From: Gordius sp. MW1
Lineage: Eukaryota; Nematomorpha; Gordioida; Gordea; Gordiidae
Direction: 5' to 3'
Assembly (NCBI GenBank): GCA_964036665.1
Contig: OZ038526.1
Location: 10,540,001 to 10,604,000, forward strand
DNA length: 64,000 nucleotides
Program-made: the position numbers and the translations under genes
The notes under the pieces: model-generated
Database searches by the model: none
What the model was told of the DNA's origin: nothing
What the model saw: only the letters and a program-made list of their open reading frames with translations
Part shown: positions 9,591-21,613 of the stretch, piece after piece
How the letters are laid out: each line of letters begins with the position of its first letter
How positions within the stretch are numbered: position 1 is the stretch's first letter

Positions 9591-10420
9591 ATGGATACAC
9601 AATCGTCTGACAATACAACTCTCTACAATGAGACAGCATCCAACACTCCCACCACGGCAAACACATCACCAGTATACATAAGCTACCTATATTTCACCTC
9701 AGAAACATCCAAATCTGGATAGCTCAGGTCGACGCAATATTTTCCACTAGGAAAATCACATCACAAAGAGTCAAGTATGCTTACCTTTTAGAATCTCTCC
9801 CGGTTGAGATAGCCGAAGAAGTGGCCGACCTTATACTTAACATCCCAGATGAAAACCCTTATGAGGTGTTAAAGCAAGCCTTAATCAAAAGAATGGATGA
9901 GAGTGAAGCAAAAAGAATAGACAAGCTGTTCAAGGACATATATTTGGGAGACAAAACACCGTCCCAATTGCTTAGGCATTTGAAGAGCCTTGTCGGGGAA
10001 CATCAAATGAGGGATAAAATTCTAAAAACCCTTTGGACACAAAAACTTCCAAGAGAGGTAACAGGTATCTTAACATGCGTAGGAGAAGAAAAGTCTCTGG
10101 CACATTTGGCTGAGGTGGCAGACAAAATCTACGAGACAAATACGGCCAACAGCGTAGCTTCCATAGCAAGCCCTCAAATGAGCCAAACAAACGAAGTCCA
10201 GGAACTGGTAAAAATGGTCGCACAGTTGGAATTGAAAGTAAACCAGCTGGTCAATCAGCCACCACAATGTAAAAAGGTTTGGAGATCCTCAAGCAGATCA
10301 CGGTCAACATCAAGACATCGTCGGGAAGAAATTTGTTGGTATCACCACAAGTTCAAGGGTAACGCTCAAAAATGCACACAACCATGTGCATTTACCTCAA
10401 ACTCCCAGTCAAAAAACTAA
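9591..10420 (+). pseudogene. CsRn1-like gag, one frameshift
   Basis: ATG at 9591 directly follows the primer site. The frame shifts between about 9660 and 9703, after which the capsid-like region reads WIAQVDAIFST, then VEIAEEVADLILNIP and KTPSQLLRHLKSLVGEHQ. These blocks are characteristic of CsRn1/Kabuki gag. Near the end CWYHHKFKGNAQKCTQPC is a CHCC-type zinc motif in place of the usual CCHC knuckle. Gag overlaps the pol frame, as expected for Gypsy frameshift expression. Confidence 0.8.
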
Positions 10421-13400
10421 CTGACCTTTCCATTCAGGCGACTCCCGGAAACGGTCATAAACCAAGTCGCCTATTCTACATCATTGATCGTACGTCAGGA
10501 CATAAATTTCTGATTGATACAGGAGCTGACGTGTCCATCATTTCAAGACCCGTCAATTCACCTAAGGTACCAAATGGTCCAGTATTGCAGGCGGCCAATA
10601 ATAGCAATATCTCTACCTATGGACAAAAGATGTTGTCCATCAATCTAGGTCTGAGCCCAATACAGTGGTTATTTCTGATCGCCGAGGTACACACCCCTAT
10701 CATTGAAGCCGACCTCTTGCACCAATACAACATTATCGTAGATGTCAAAAACAGCGATTAATTGATGGTCTGACTCACGTAACTTCAAAAGGAATTTCCA
10801 CCCATCATCAAACGTTAGGAATCCGCATAGCTCTCTCGAGTCAGGACTCTAAGTTGGAATCTGTGATAAACAGCTTTCCATCCCTCCTAACTCCTTTAAA
10901 TTTCACCCAACAAATTTCAACCAACGACATCTTTCACCACATAGCAACAAAAGGGCCGGCACAATACGCACGTCCAAGGCGACTTACTGCTGAAAAACTT
11001 AATGTTGCTAAGAAAGAATTTGAATATATGTTGGAACTGGGAATCATAAGGAAATCTAAAAGCAACTGGGCGGCACCAATACATTTGGCTGCTAAAAAAT
11101 CAGGTGACTGGCGTCCGTGTGGAGATTATAGAGCCTTGAACAAAGTCACCGTACCAGACAGGTACCCAATTCCTCACATTCACGACTTCACACTAACCTT
11201 CACGGCAAAGCAATTTTTTCCAAGCTGGATTTAGTTAGAGCCTACCTTCACATCCCGGTAGCGCCGGACGACATCTGTAAAACAGCCGTGACGACACCAT
11301 TTGGTCTTTACGAATTCACGAGGATGCCGTTTGGTCTAAAAAATGCAGCCCAAACGTTCCAAAGATTCATGACGAAGTTTTGCGAGGACTGAATTACGCC
11401 TACGCGTACATCGATGATACTAATAGCAAGCGGCTCAGAAGAGGAACACGAGGTACATCTAAAGACCGTCTTGCAACGACTCCAAAAGTACGACCTCAGG
11501 ATCAACCCTGCAAAATGTCAATTTGGAGTGCGAGAATTAGAGTTCCTGGGTCACAAAGTTTCGGCCGCAGGTATTATTCCTTTACCAGAGAAGATTGAGG
11601 CTATTAAAAACTTTGCAACGCCAGTTTCATGTAAACAACTCCGAAGATTCTTAGGCATGATCAACATCTATCCAAGATTTCTGCCCAATATTGCTAAAAC
11701 CCTAAATCCATTGACATACATACTAAAGAATCCGCAAAAATCTATAACGTCTAACAAACTTCAGGAAGAAGCTTTCGACACAGCAAAATCCGCTCTAATC
11801 AATTTTACCAAGTTAAATTTTTTGAATACCAGTCCAGAAACCCAAATTACACTAACAACAGACGCCTCTAATTCAGCAGTCGGTGCGGTATTACAACAAA
11901 CAATGGCCGGAGAGACTACACCAATAGCGTTTTTCTCTACTAAACTTCAGCCAACACAATCACGATACAGTACATTTGGTCGTGAGCTTCTCTCCATTTA
12001 CCTAGCAATCAAGCATTTTCGACACATCCTGGAAGGCCGAATATTTACCGTGCACACCGACCACAAACCACTCACATACGCCTTTGACGCTAAGCCTGAT
12101 AAGTACTCTCCGAGAGAGATACGACAGCTCGACCTAATCTCACAATATACCACTGACATTCGCTTCATTAAAGGCGAAGGAAACACAGTAGCAGATGCTC
12201 TATCTCGAATAGGAGTAGACGCGGTAAATCTTCCAAAAATGCCAGAATTAGACGACATTAGCAAGCACCAGAAAAACGACAAGTCTTTGGAAGGTTTAGA
12301 AGATACTACTTCACTAAAACTACAAGTATTACCCATTCCAGGGTCAGATAACAAAATCCTTTGCGATTTGTCGACTACTAAACCTCGACCGGTCATACCT
12401 GACGCACTGAGGAGAACAGTTTTTGACCATTTTCACTCGTTATCACACCCATGAGTTCGATCCACCCTAAAGCTCATCACTAGTCGCGTAGTCTGGCCAT
12501 CTATCAACAAGGAACTAACTGGGCAAGAACATGCCTAAGATGTCAACGTTGTAAAGTACACCGACACACCATCACGAAACCAGGTACTTTTAAACAACCC
12601 GATGCCAAATTCGCTCATGTCCACTTGGATGTAGTAGGACCACTACCACCCTCCAACGGGTTCACTCACATGCTAACGGCAGTTGACCGTTTCTCGAGAT
12701 GGCCCATGGCCATACCACTTAAAGAAACATCCGCCGAAGTTATCGCGGACAAATTTATCAAGAACTGGGTGGCAAATTATGGGGTTCCGAGTACAGTTAC
12801 CACAGATAGGGGATCCCATTTTCAGTCACAGCTTTTTAGAGAGTTCGCGAATATTTTAGGATGCGAACACATCAAAACTACAGCTTACCACCCGTCCGCA
12901 AACGGGGTAGTCGAACGTTTCCACCGGCAGTTAAAGGCTTCGTTAAAAGCCTCATAAAACACAAAATGGAGTGAAGTTCTGCCCTTTGTCATATTAGGTA
13001 TCCGCACAACCATCAAGGAAGACATTGGTCGCACGCCGACGGAAGTGCTATACGGGACTAACTTAAGTCTCCCAGGAGATTATTTCTCACAAGAAACAAC
13101 GCAACAATCAGCAGAACAAGTACATCCATTCGTCGAGAAGTTGAGAGAAGCGATGATGGCGTCGCCGTACCCCGTACCACACCACCATGGAGAAACAAAA
13201 GAACAGGTAAATCGATACCTGTGGGAAACACCGCAAGTGTTTGTCAGAAATGATACAGTACGCAAACCACTCACCCCACCCTACGATGGGCCCTTCAAAG
13301 TCTTACTTCGTAGACCAAAGTACTTTATAATCGAGAAAAATGGGAAAAAGGACTCCATATCAATCGACCGATTGAAGCCCGCTCATGTAGAAAGCAAGAA

Positions 13401-13533
13401 ACAGGTACATAATCAAGAAACCTCCCTCAAGAAACCTATTTCACAAGAACCAGAGCAGGAACAACAACCAGTCAAAACTACTCGCAGTGGCAGACATGTC
13501 CATTGGCCCAAAAGACTTTGCCAATACAAGTGA
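10372..13533 (+). pseudogene. CsRn1-like pol (PR-RT-RH-IN), broken
   Basis: Domains in order: protease with LIDTGADVS near 10515; RT starting about 10850 with a YIDD box at 11407-11418; RNase H with TTDASNSAVGAVLQQ near 11860 and HTDHKPL near 12050. Integrase follows with a CLRCQRCK zinc-region remnant near 12535, core DVVGPLPPSNGF (12625), TTDRGSHF (about 12800) and NGVVERF (about 12900). The tail runs to 13533. Frameshifts near 10760, 11225 and 11390 and stops near 12454 and 12955 break it. Full domain order is kept, so decay is by small lesions only. Confidence 0.88.
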
Positions 13534-13604
13534 TACACAGGCGAGATGGTGTCCACCTAATCGATCGTTTAGTGTTACTCCAAACAATCTAGGGGGAGAA
13601 TATC

Positions 13605-13805
13605 TGTAGCGACATGAACATTGAGAATGTAGCAAGTCGACGAAACACAGATGTTTTTATCTTTCTCCAATTTCCTCGGTTCATATTATTAACGTTCGCT
13701 CGCGTTTCGCTTATATGTTTGTTTGATTCCCTGTTGTTATAATAAATTCATACTCTCCTAACTCAATAGTTTAAACATTACTAAAGTGGTGAAGAAAATA
13801 CCACA
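13605..13805 (+). repeat. 3' LTR of CsRn1-like Gypsy
   Basis: 201 bp, four substitutions from the 5' LTR. Preceded by a purine tract (AGGGGGAGAA, 13591-13600) and followed by ATAC (13806-13809). Confidence 0.92.
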
Positions 13806-14157
13806 ATACTCATTTAAATGCATTCCACGCTTGAATTTCATTTAAACAACTCTTTAACTTCCAAAAGAATCTTTAAAAAGGATTCTCGACGTTTTTATAC
13901 AATGCTATTAATTAAATTTAGGTAAAAAAAGATACACGTAAAATTACTGTGTATTTTATTTGCGGGGGGGGGGGCAAAAAAATAGATACAACAAAAAAAT
14001 GGGTCTAGAAAATAGAGGTGAGCACAAATTGTATTTTTACAAATATATATTTTATCTTAGGCTTATAATTTAATTTTTTTTACCCCTGATATAAGGGGTG
14101 AATAAGATTATACTTGACTAGCTTATAATCACAATTATTGCCAGCAGTGGTATAATG

Positions 14158-14878
14158 GGGAACCGGTCAAAGGCACACAGAAATAGCATCGAAATTCGTC
14201 ATGATTGCTCAGATTTGCTCAGGAGTTTTTTGATATGGTGAATTTGTAACAAGTAATATATACATAAATTTTTAGAGAATTTATTGGAACTTATCTCATA
14301 TTATTCATAAGAATTTAACATATTGTCTTAGCACAAAATATTTTATATTAACATGTCCTAGTAAAATCATAACAAGTAAATATATGAATATATAAAGATT
14401 GTCTTGGAACATTTCTCATCATATATATCAAAATTTAACATATTGTTTTAGCAAATACCTTATCCTGATGTTATACTTATAATAAAACTCATTTATGTAT
14501 GGTTTATTGTATAATTTAGCACTAATATTTTTTAAATACCAACTATGGATTTTTATCAATTACATATTTTATTTATCCTGATGTTTTTTCATACTTTTAA
14601 TAAAAGTCAATCATGTATGAAAAGATTTAATTGTATCATTTTGTTTATATACATGTGATATAATTGCATGATGTATATTGACATTTTATGAGATGATGTT
14701 TTTTTAAAAAAATGAGGGACTGATTTCTTGATTTGGGTTAGGGTTATTTTAAATTATTAATACACCCTTCTTTGTGCAAATTCTTCTTAGAATTAGGTTT
14801 GATAGTTTTGCCTTGATTTATTTGCAATAAACAAAGTGTGCTCCTTTTTTTCCTGATGAGCTCCTTTGACCCCCACTC
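14158..14878. mobile_element. MITE family B, long copy, 8-9-bp TSD
   Basis: Left end GGGAACCGGTCAAAGG; right end CTCCTTTGACCCCCACTC. Flanks GGTATAATG at 14149-14157 and 14879-14887. AT-rich interior without coding signal, sharing the TTAGCACAAAATATTTTATA block with the copy at 8706. The TSD length fits hAT (8) or MULE (9). Confidence 0.8.
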
Positions 14879-15022
14879 GGTATAATGTAGTGGTAATAGA
14901 AGTAGTGATAGAGTAGATAAACAACAACACACACTTAATTCCTAGTGTTAAAGGGTAGGAAGGGATACCTCAAATATGGGGTATTTGTCATTGCAAAACT
15001 ATGGGGGTAAGTTAATTTTGTA

Positions 15023-16290
15023 TTGTTGGGGAGAAAGTTCGGTAGGGTGCAACACATGTTGCATTATTTTATCGATTTTTTGCTTCAGATGAATTATATA
15101 ATATTCATTAAGTAGAACTCTTTCCCCTCTACAAAACTGTGCCAATCGTGATTTTAAGAAATTTAGTTTTTAATAACTTTCGCGACGTCAAAATGGACCA
15201 AACGGTAAAAATCAACATTTTCGACACCTGCTATTTTTCGCTTTTCATCGTGGTCAAAACGCTGCTGAAACAGCCCGTGACATTTGTAAAGTATACGGAG
15301 AAGGTGTCATAGTTGAGTCTACAACACAAAAATGGTTCGCAAAGTTCAAAAATGGCGATTTTGACATCGCTGACAAGCCCCGTAGCGGAAGACCCTCGGA
15401 ATTCGACGAAGAGTGTCTCAGAGCACTTTTGAAGGAGGACGGTCGCCAAGTCGTGAATTGGCGGAAATAATGAAGTTCGATCATAAAACCATCCTAAATC
15501 ATCTTCATTCGATGGGATTTGCCGAAAATTGGGATCTTGGATCCCTCACGAGCTTAAGAAAGCCACAAAGAAAATCGCCTTTAAATTGCTTCTCAACATC
15601 TCGCCCGTCATCGAGCAACCCACGGTCATAAACAGCGCTTTTTGTACCGAATCGTCACGGGAGATGAGAAATGGTGTTTGTACGTAAATTTGAAGCAAAG
15701 AAATGAGTGGGTGGCTCCTGGAGCGACTCCAAAGCCGAGGGTCAAGCCTGACCTCCATCCAAAAAAGACCATGATCTGCGTTTGGTGGGACTGGGAGGGC
15801 ATTCTGCATTGGGAAATTCTGGAAAGGAATGCCACGGTCAACAAGGAGCTCTATATATCCCAGCTACACCGCGTGAATGAGGCTATTCGACTCAAAAGAC
15901 CCCATCGACAAGGCCAGACCATACTCCTTCACGACAACGCAAGGCCCCATGTTGCTCAAGTCGTAAAAGCCGCACTCCAAGAGCTCGAATGGGAGGTCCT
16001 TCAGCATCCACCATATTCTCCGGACCTTGCACCAACGGATTACCATCATTTCCGCTCTCTCTCGAACCATATGAGGGGCGTTACCTTGGACAATGTAGAG
16101 GGCCTTAAAAACTGGCTCAACAACTTCTTCGATACCAGACCGGTCGATTTTTGGCGTAATGGCATCGAAAAATTTGTCAAAAGGTGGGAGGAGGTCGTAA
16201 ACAGCAACGGCGAATATATCTTTGAATAAGTTATTGTTATAACAATAAATTATCGTTAAATAAAAGACTTTGATAAAATCTCTACGAACT
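15023..16290 (+). mobile_element. mariner element (DD34D), degenerate
   Basis: About 1.27 kb, the normal mariner size, inserted at TA (15021-15022 and 16291-16292). Left end TTGTTGGGGAGAAAGTTCG; the right end keeps only the inner part (AGTTCGTAGAG on the minus strand). Comparison with RepB copy 1 gives the empty site and so fixes both boundaries. The outermost ~12 bp of the right TIR are missing. Confidence 0.85.
15193..16229 (+). pseudogene. mariner transposase, N-terminal half frameshifted
   Basis: Starts MDQTV at 15193. The helix-turn-helix region is readable across frames (FHRGQNAAETARDICKVYG; KPRSGRPSEFDEE near 15375; SRELAEIMKF near 15450). The C-terminal two thirds is open from about 15642: IVTGDEKWC (first Asp, codon 15663), LLHDNARPH (second Asp) and HPPYSPDLAPTDYH (third Asp 34 residues further). 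That DD34D spacing is diagnostic of mariner. The catalytic triad is intact, but at least two frameshifts upstream of 15640 prevent a full protein. Confidence 0.88.
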
Positions 16291-16570
16291 TATAATTTAT
16301 AAATTAACCGTGCTAGGAATAAATAATTTTTTTTAATTGATTTCTCCCCCCCCCCCCCCCTTATCTACAAATCAAATCTGTTAAGCCAAATTTTTACCGA
16401 TTGATTTGCAGGTCATTGCCGTTTGAAAAACAATCGCTGTTTTTGCCAACTTTGATAGCGAATATTTAAAAAACTTGACGTATAGGGAAAAAACTAAGGA
16501 TATATTTGTGTTCACCGTGAAAAACTCTACCAGATGCTGCAAACAGTTTGCCGATTGATTTTTCTTGTTT

Positions 16571-17659
16571 AATCGTGTTATTTTTTAACTATTTACCAGT
16601 CTATTGCATTAATTAGTCTATTATTATAAGCCTTTTCTTATTTTAACAATGCGACGCTCCATACCGCTTCAAACTTAATTCTAAATACTAGATGAAAAGT
16701 TTCGTTGACTGTTCCCAAAAATCATCCTTTTCTTCATATGTGAAGCCTGTTTGGGCAGCTAAAGGGACACTAAATCAATCATTTGCATACTATCCAAGAT
16801 TTCAACAATTACTCAACAACATTTTCTTAAAATTTCAATGACTTTATCACGAAGATGTGAAGCTAATTTGATTACCACCCCATTTATGGGCATCACAAAG
16901 TCATTGAGCTGAAATATTGAAATCACCTATTATCCTGACTTTTGACTTTCAAGCTTGTTTCTTGTATAAATGCTATATCAACCCGTCGTTTGCTGAATTT
17001 GTGGCATTTTTAGTTGCAGTCATAGTTACAACATTAAGCCAGATTCTCAATCTTGTCCTTAGCAAATTTATCTAACTACTACCCTTGTTTATTTTTCACA
17101 TAAACGGGCGCCTACCTTGAGCGTCGCATGAGGAAGACGCCCCAACTCTTTTATTATTTATTTTATAATGTAATTTAATAAAGATTTGAATAAATGGTGA
17201 CGTTCGGCTATCAGGTCCTAACAGCTGTATTGAAGATGTGAGATATTTTTATCAGCTTTTGAAAATATAATGCTGCAAAGATCTGAACAACCCTGTTTAA
17301 AAAGAAAGCATATACCCAATATTTCCCAAAATTAACTACACATATATATATAACGTAAAATAATCAAAAGGCCAAAAAAGAAACCTGTAGAAAAATTGCA
17401 TAATTGAACTTATCGTTTGTTTTAGAGATGGCAGTATAGAGATTTCCCGGGAATTTCTCCTATAGCTAATTACATGTGATTTATCATAAATCATGCTTTT
17501 GTAATGTTAATCGACTATGCCTCGAGGCTATTTATTTTTTAATTAATATTGGCGCTTAAAATATCTTATTCCTTTTTAATTAGAATAGTCATTTAAGTAA
17601 TTATATTTTCATATAATAGCCAATATTTCATCGTTTTTTTATTGAATAAAAATTTAAGC
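16571..17659. other. non-coding stretch with a decayed non-LTR endonuclease trace
   Basis: On the minus strand near 16995-16950 the sequence reads RRVDIAFIQETSLKVK, and just below VRIIGDFNIS. Both resemble the endonuclease blocks of non-LTR retrotransposons (QET and GDFN motifs). No RT domain follows. A short inverted pair, ATGCGACGCTC (about 16648 and 17117), is also present. Nothing else recognised. Confidence 0.4.
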
Positions 17660-18238
17660 TATTAAACCCTTTTTAAAAAGTTTCATAAATTATCATGTTT
17701 AGTACAACTTTATTAAATTACCATTATGAAAATGTTAATGATCATGTTACTATGAACTTAAATCCAAGCGCAAATATGGCATCATTAAGTGATGGATGGA
17801 CTAATTTGCGTGGAGAAAAGATAATCAATTTTATAGTTATGACTCCGACCCCTATATTTTTAGGATGTGTGAATACAGGTTGTAAAAATCACAGAGGAGA
17901 ATATATTTGTGATAAAATAAGAAAAAAATACAATTAATTGGCAAAGAAAAATTAGTTGCTCTTGTTAAAAATAATGCAGCTAACATGAAATATTGGGAGC
18001 TTGCAAGCTAATTACACCGCACTTGAATGTTTTGGGTGTGCAGCTCATGGCTTGAACCTACCTACATCAAGGATATTTATTTAAAAAATGAAGTTATAAT
18101 AGTTTGATTAATAAAGCCAAGAATATTATCAAATATGTAAAGCGCAATGCAATTCTTACATCGATTATAAAAGAAAAACAAGTCCTCAAAGGAGAGTCAG
18201 TTACAATGATAGTTCCATGCCCTACTAGATAAGGTGAG
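17660..18238 (+). pseudogene. hAT transposase fragment, DUF659 type
   Basis: A frame open at 17695-17937 reads LSDGWTNLRGEKIINFIV and CKNHRGEYICDKI, a clear match to DUF659 hAT transposases (family: SDGWTN.RG..IINF). After a frameshift the next blocks follow: VALVKNNAANMKYW, GCAAHGLNLP near 18045, INKAKNIIKYVKRN and a PTRWGS-like site mutated to a stop. The frame ends where another hAT element inserts at 18239; the C-terminal part was not found beyond it. Confidence 0.75.
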
Positions 18239-18292
18239 CAGTGGCGTAGCTAGCCTTTTTGCCTTGGGGGGGGGGGGCTGAGGTGGTCAAAT

Positions 18293-18404
18293 CATGGGTG
18301 TAGGTAGGGGGGGGGACAAAATATATTTACTACAAAAACCTTTAAAATTAAAAAAAAATATGTTTTGCCCCCCCCCCTTAATCCAAACCCTGGATACGAC
18401 CATG
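18293..18404. mobile_element. hAT-type MITE (family A), 112 bp, nested
   Basis: CATGGGTGTAGGTAGG and CCTGGATACGACCATG are inverted ends; flanks GGTCAAAT (18285-18292) and GGTCAAAC (18405-18412) give a 7/8 TSD. Interior is a G-run, an AT-rich centre and a C-run, so the element can fold into a hairpin. Confidence 0.8.
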
Positions 18405-18899
18405 GGTCAAACACAATTGAAAATGTTTTCCCTCGTAAACGTTGGACAAATTTAAAATTCCGTTACAACTTTGTGTGTTTTTTCTAATAACATTACACTG
18501 GTATGTCTAAGACCCGCATGTTTCTAAGGCATAAAATAAATAAAAATTTATTCATAAATAAAACAAGTAATGTAGTTAAAACAATATAGAAAATTTCACT
18601 TGGTATAAAAGTTTTTTGTATAAATGAATTGTAAGGACACAAAGTATATTGACAAGAAATCGTTGACATTTTAAAAAATAACAAAAATATTTAAAAAACT
18701 ATACAACAAAGTTTTATGAAAATTATTGCCACAACCCCAAAAAAAATTGGCCATAGGTAACAAATTTTAATTTTACATATGCAATATTGGTAGCATTTTC
18801 AGGCAGCATTTATATCAGGAAAACAATAAGAGCATTTAAAAGCCTTTTTTAAGGTTAGATCATCAAAAAGCGTAATTATAACACATAAGATTGCCTCAT

Positions 18900-18920
18900 G
18901 GGGGGGGGGGGGGGGGGGGG
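18900..18920. repeat. poly-G run of 21
   Basis: An uninterrupted run of 21 G in a very AT-rich context, within the hAT element. Homonucleotide length may be imprecise in assembly. Confidence 0.8.
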
Positions 18921-19654
18921 TAAATTTTATGTGAAAGAATTTCGATTAAACAAAAACTTAATAAAATTTTATAAAATATCTATGCTGGGCTAGGGTTTTG
19001 GTCAAAAATGCATTAATAATATCTTCAGAAACGCAAATTGCAAAAAGCTCTTTCCAATTTTTCTGTTTGCGCTAATTAGGGCCATTGTTTGAACTAAACA
19101 CTTGTTGGGCTTTTAGGCCTCAATTTCCCACCAGAACCAATAATTGCCGACCGTTTAAATGAAATTATAAGCCCAAGTTCGCCCCGCTGCTAAAATGTCG
19201 CTTGTATCAGCATCTTTCTCGTTTAATTTAGAGGTTGAGATTTTAAAGAAATAATTAAGAATTAAATTTCTTCTTATTAAAAGACACGCACTCGGGACAT
19301 AAATTTTTTGTATAAATAATGTTATAATTAGTAGGTTTCATCTTAAATTAAATATCAAATTAATTAAGATAATATATTATTACTATATGCGCAACACACA
19401 CAAGACTCCGTATAATTTGAAAAAAAAATTATTTATTTTTTGTCAATGGGGGGGGGCCCCCCTTCCCTACGCTACTGTTATAACATAAAATATAAAAAAA
19501 ATTAATTATGAAATTTAAATTTGTTCGAGAATGAGGATTTAAAAGTTATTGCCCCTGATGATATTATAGAATTATTTTACCCCACCTAAAAATTAAAATG
19601 AACTATTAAATTTAACGCTAAATGAAAATATTCTGTCAAAATTAAATGAATCAA

Positions 19655-19995
19655 AATTTTAGATGAAATTAGGGATGTGAGATGCACAGAACAACTTAGC
19701 GTTTGTGTATATTTTGTTGAATCCAATGACACACCAAAAGTATTATTTTAGAATTGTTATCCCTTGAAAGTTTTGATGCGCTAGCAACTGTTTATAAAAT
19801 TCAGAAATTTGTTATTAATCTTAATTTATCAAACTTATCATAAGATATCACTAATAAAGGGGGGATAAAATGGTGTACAAACTATTTTTGGAAAATCATT
19901 GGCTTTATATGTATATGTGCTGCTTAAAAATATGCAAGATATGTTAAACAATAAGCATGTGAGATGGACAATTAAATTGAATCCAGGATGGAATT
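19655..19995 (+). pseudogene. hAT transposase remnant, DUF4371-like
   Basis: Across frames the sequence reads ILDEIRDVRCTEQLSVCVYF, FDALATVYKIQKFVINLNLS, and a GVQTIFGKSLALYVY block. These line up with the family order DEisD.s.keQLsicvRfv, then GVQ..., then a YvHC-type site in DUF4371 hAT transposases (KIAA1586/ZMYM-like). Many stops. It supports calling 18239-21014 an autonomous-derived hAT. Confidence 0.5.
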
Positions 19996-21014
19996 TTCGT
20001 AAATTTATATTTTAATATATTTTGAAAGTGTTAAAAAGTTTAAAATAAGTTTAAAAGCCCAGATAATTTGATAATTTTTTATTAAATATTAAAATTAGTC
20101 TTTTAATAATAGTTCATTACGCCTTTTACGCGATGTTGCAAACGAATTTATAATATCATCGGGGGGAATAACATTTATAGTCATATTCTAAGCTCAATAA
20201 AGCTAAGGAAGATAACCTATCTTGTCCAATTGTGGAACGAAGATAAGTTTTAATCCGTTTAGCAATGAGATTGAGAACGATGACCATGAAGTTATTGTAG
20301 CTAAAATTACTTTGATCAAGATAATAAAATTTAGAAACACTGTTGAGGGCAAAATTTTAATAAGTGAAAAAATATCATTGCATTTTATTTTATTGATAGG
20401 TAAAGAATTGCATATGTAATATTTCTTATATATACCCATTTCCGACGGCATCTTGCAGTTTTAATACATAATGGTTAATTACTTCTGATAAGAGATTTAC
20501 CGCAAAAAGGGGATGAAGTGTTTAAACCTTCTAAGGACTTATATAACAATCAATTCCGAAAATCTTGTGTTTAATTCCGCTATTATTCTATAAATGATAG
20601 GATAATATAAATCAATTTTGAATCAATTAATGAATTGGTAAATTTAAAAGAGGAAAAAGTGTCATATTTTTTTGGTTTTTTAATACGTTTAGAAGGTAAT
20701 AAATCAAAAATTGAAGTTAAATTTTTAGCCCTATTATTAAAAATTTGCTAGCAATTCTCATTTCTAATATCATTTAAAATTAATATTAGGCTATTAACCG
20801 TTGAAATTGCATTTAAACAAATATTTGGGCTTTATATTATAATTAAAAGTTATATTCAAAAACAAATAATTATAATCTTCATATTGTTTCTTAAAAAAGA
20901 TAAAACAAAAAAAAATGGCAAGGGGCCCAGAGGCCCAAGATTTTTTCCTTGGGTGGCCCGGGGTTTGCTCTTGGGGGGGGGCCGGGCCCCTACGCCCGCC
21001 TAGCTATGCCACTG

Positions 21015-21613
21015 GTTAAAAGTGCCTTAGCGGTGCCCAGAAACAGGAATTAAATCAAAACAGCACTCAACCAAGGAACTATAGCAAAACTTTAATCATT
21101 AGGGAAAAAGATAAAACAAGGTAGCAGCAAGTTTTTATAAATGATTTAGATTAGTCTGAGTGTTTGATTTAAGGGTACAAATATGTATATGTTGTATAGA
21201 ATTTTATTTTTAGAAATCCACCCAGTTATTTTTAAATAATTAAATCTAAATAATTTAATTTTTTATATATTATATGCACCCCAACATTTGAAAAGAAAAT
21301 ATTGTGTGTCATAAAATTTGGAATACACAAATAAATGCATTATGGTAAATCTAATACGGATTATATTAGAACATATTAAAGTAAAATTTGATCTAAACCA
21401 AATGTAGTTCTACCAATTTTTTGCTACCATTATTCTTTCTAAACTATTTGCAATTCATGCATCTAAATTTACAGAACCGTTTATGTATTAAAAAATGGCA
21501 CATTATATCTATAAGATTCTACCTATTTATGCTATTCAAATTAATATTGACAATTATAAAACAAAAAGTATATATTATTAAGGATGCCTTTTAACATAGG
21601 AGATTTAAGCTTC
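21015..21613. other. AT-rich non-coding sequence
   Basis: About 600 bp with no ORF, repeat or motif I can support. Confidence 0.6.

Larger units (their letters stand above)
9369..13805 (+). mobile_element. Gypsy LTR retrotransposon, CsRn1-like
   Basis: Two 201-bp LTRs (9369-9569 and 13605-13805) differ at four positions. The element starts TGTAGC, ends CCACA and is flanked by a 4-bp TSD, ATAC. A tRNA-Trp-like primer site and a CHCC-type gag support the CsRn1 clade. gag and pol carry frameshifts and stops. LTR divergence of about 2% means a moderately old, now inactive insertion. It lies in RepB copy 2. Confidence 0.9.
13806..16570 (-). repeat. RepB copy 2, inverted, split by a MITE and a mariner
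   Basis: Blocks 16570-16293, 15022-14888 and 14157-13806, read on the minus strand, align with copy 1. The removed insertions are the mariner (15023-16290) and MITE B (14158-14878). The Gypsy 3' LTR joins the low end. Function unknown; no coding signal in either copy. Confidence 0.75.
18239..21014. mobile_element. hAT element with degenerate DUF4371-type transposase
   Basis: Left end CAGTGGCGTAGCTAGCC and right end GCCTAGCTATGCCACTG are inverted hAT-type termini, each next to a G-run. The 8-bp flanks (AAGGTGAG, GTTAAAAG) do not match, so the TSD is lost or the ends come from two elements. An extra hAT-like end, CCCTACGCTACTG, lies at about 19462-19475, suggesting nesting. It interrupts the DUF659 hAT pseudogene. 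Confidence 0.6.

Noticed and set aside
17695-17937. Possible host gene with a GWTNLRG motif
   Set aside because: Matches the DUF659 hAT transposase family and is frameshifted.
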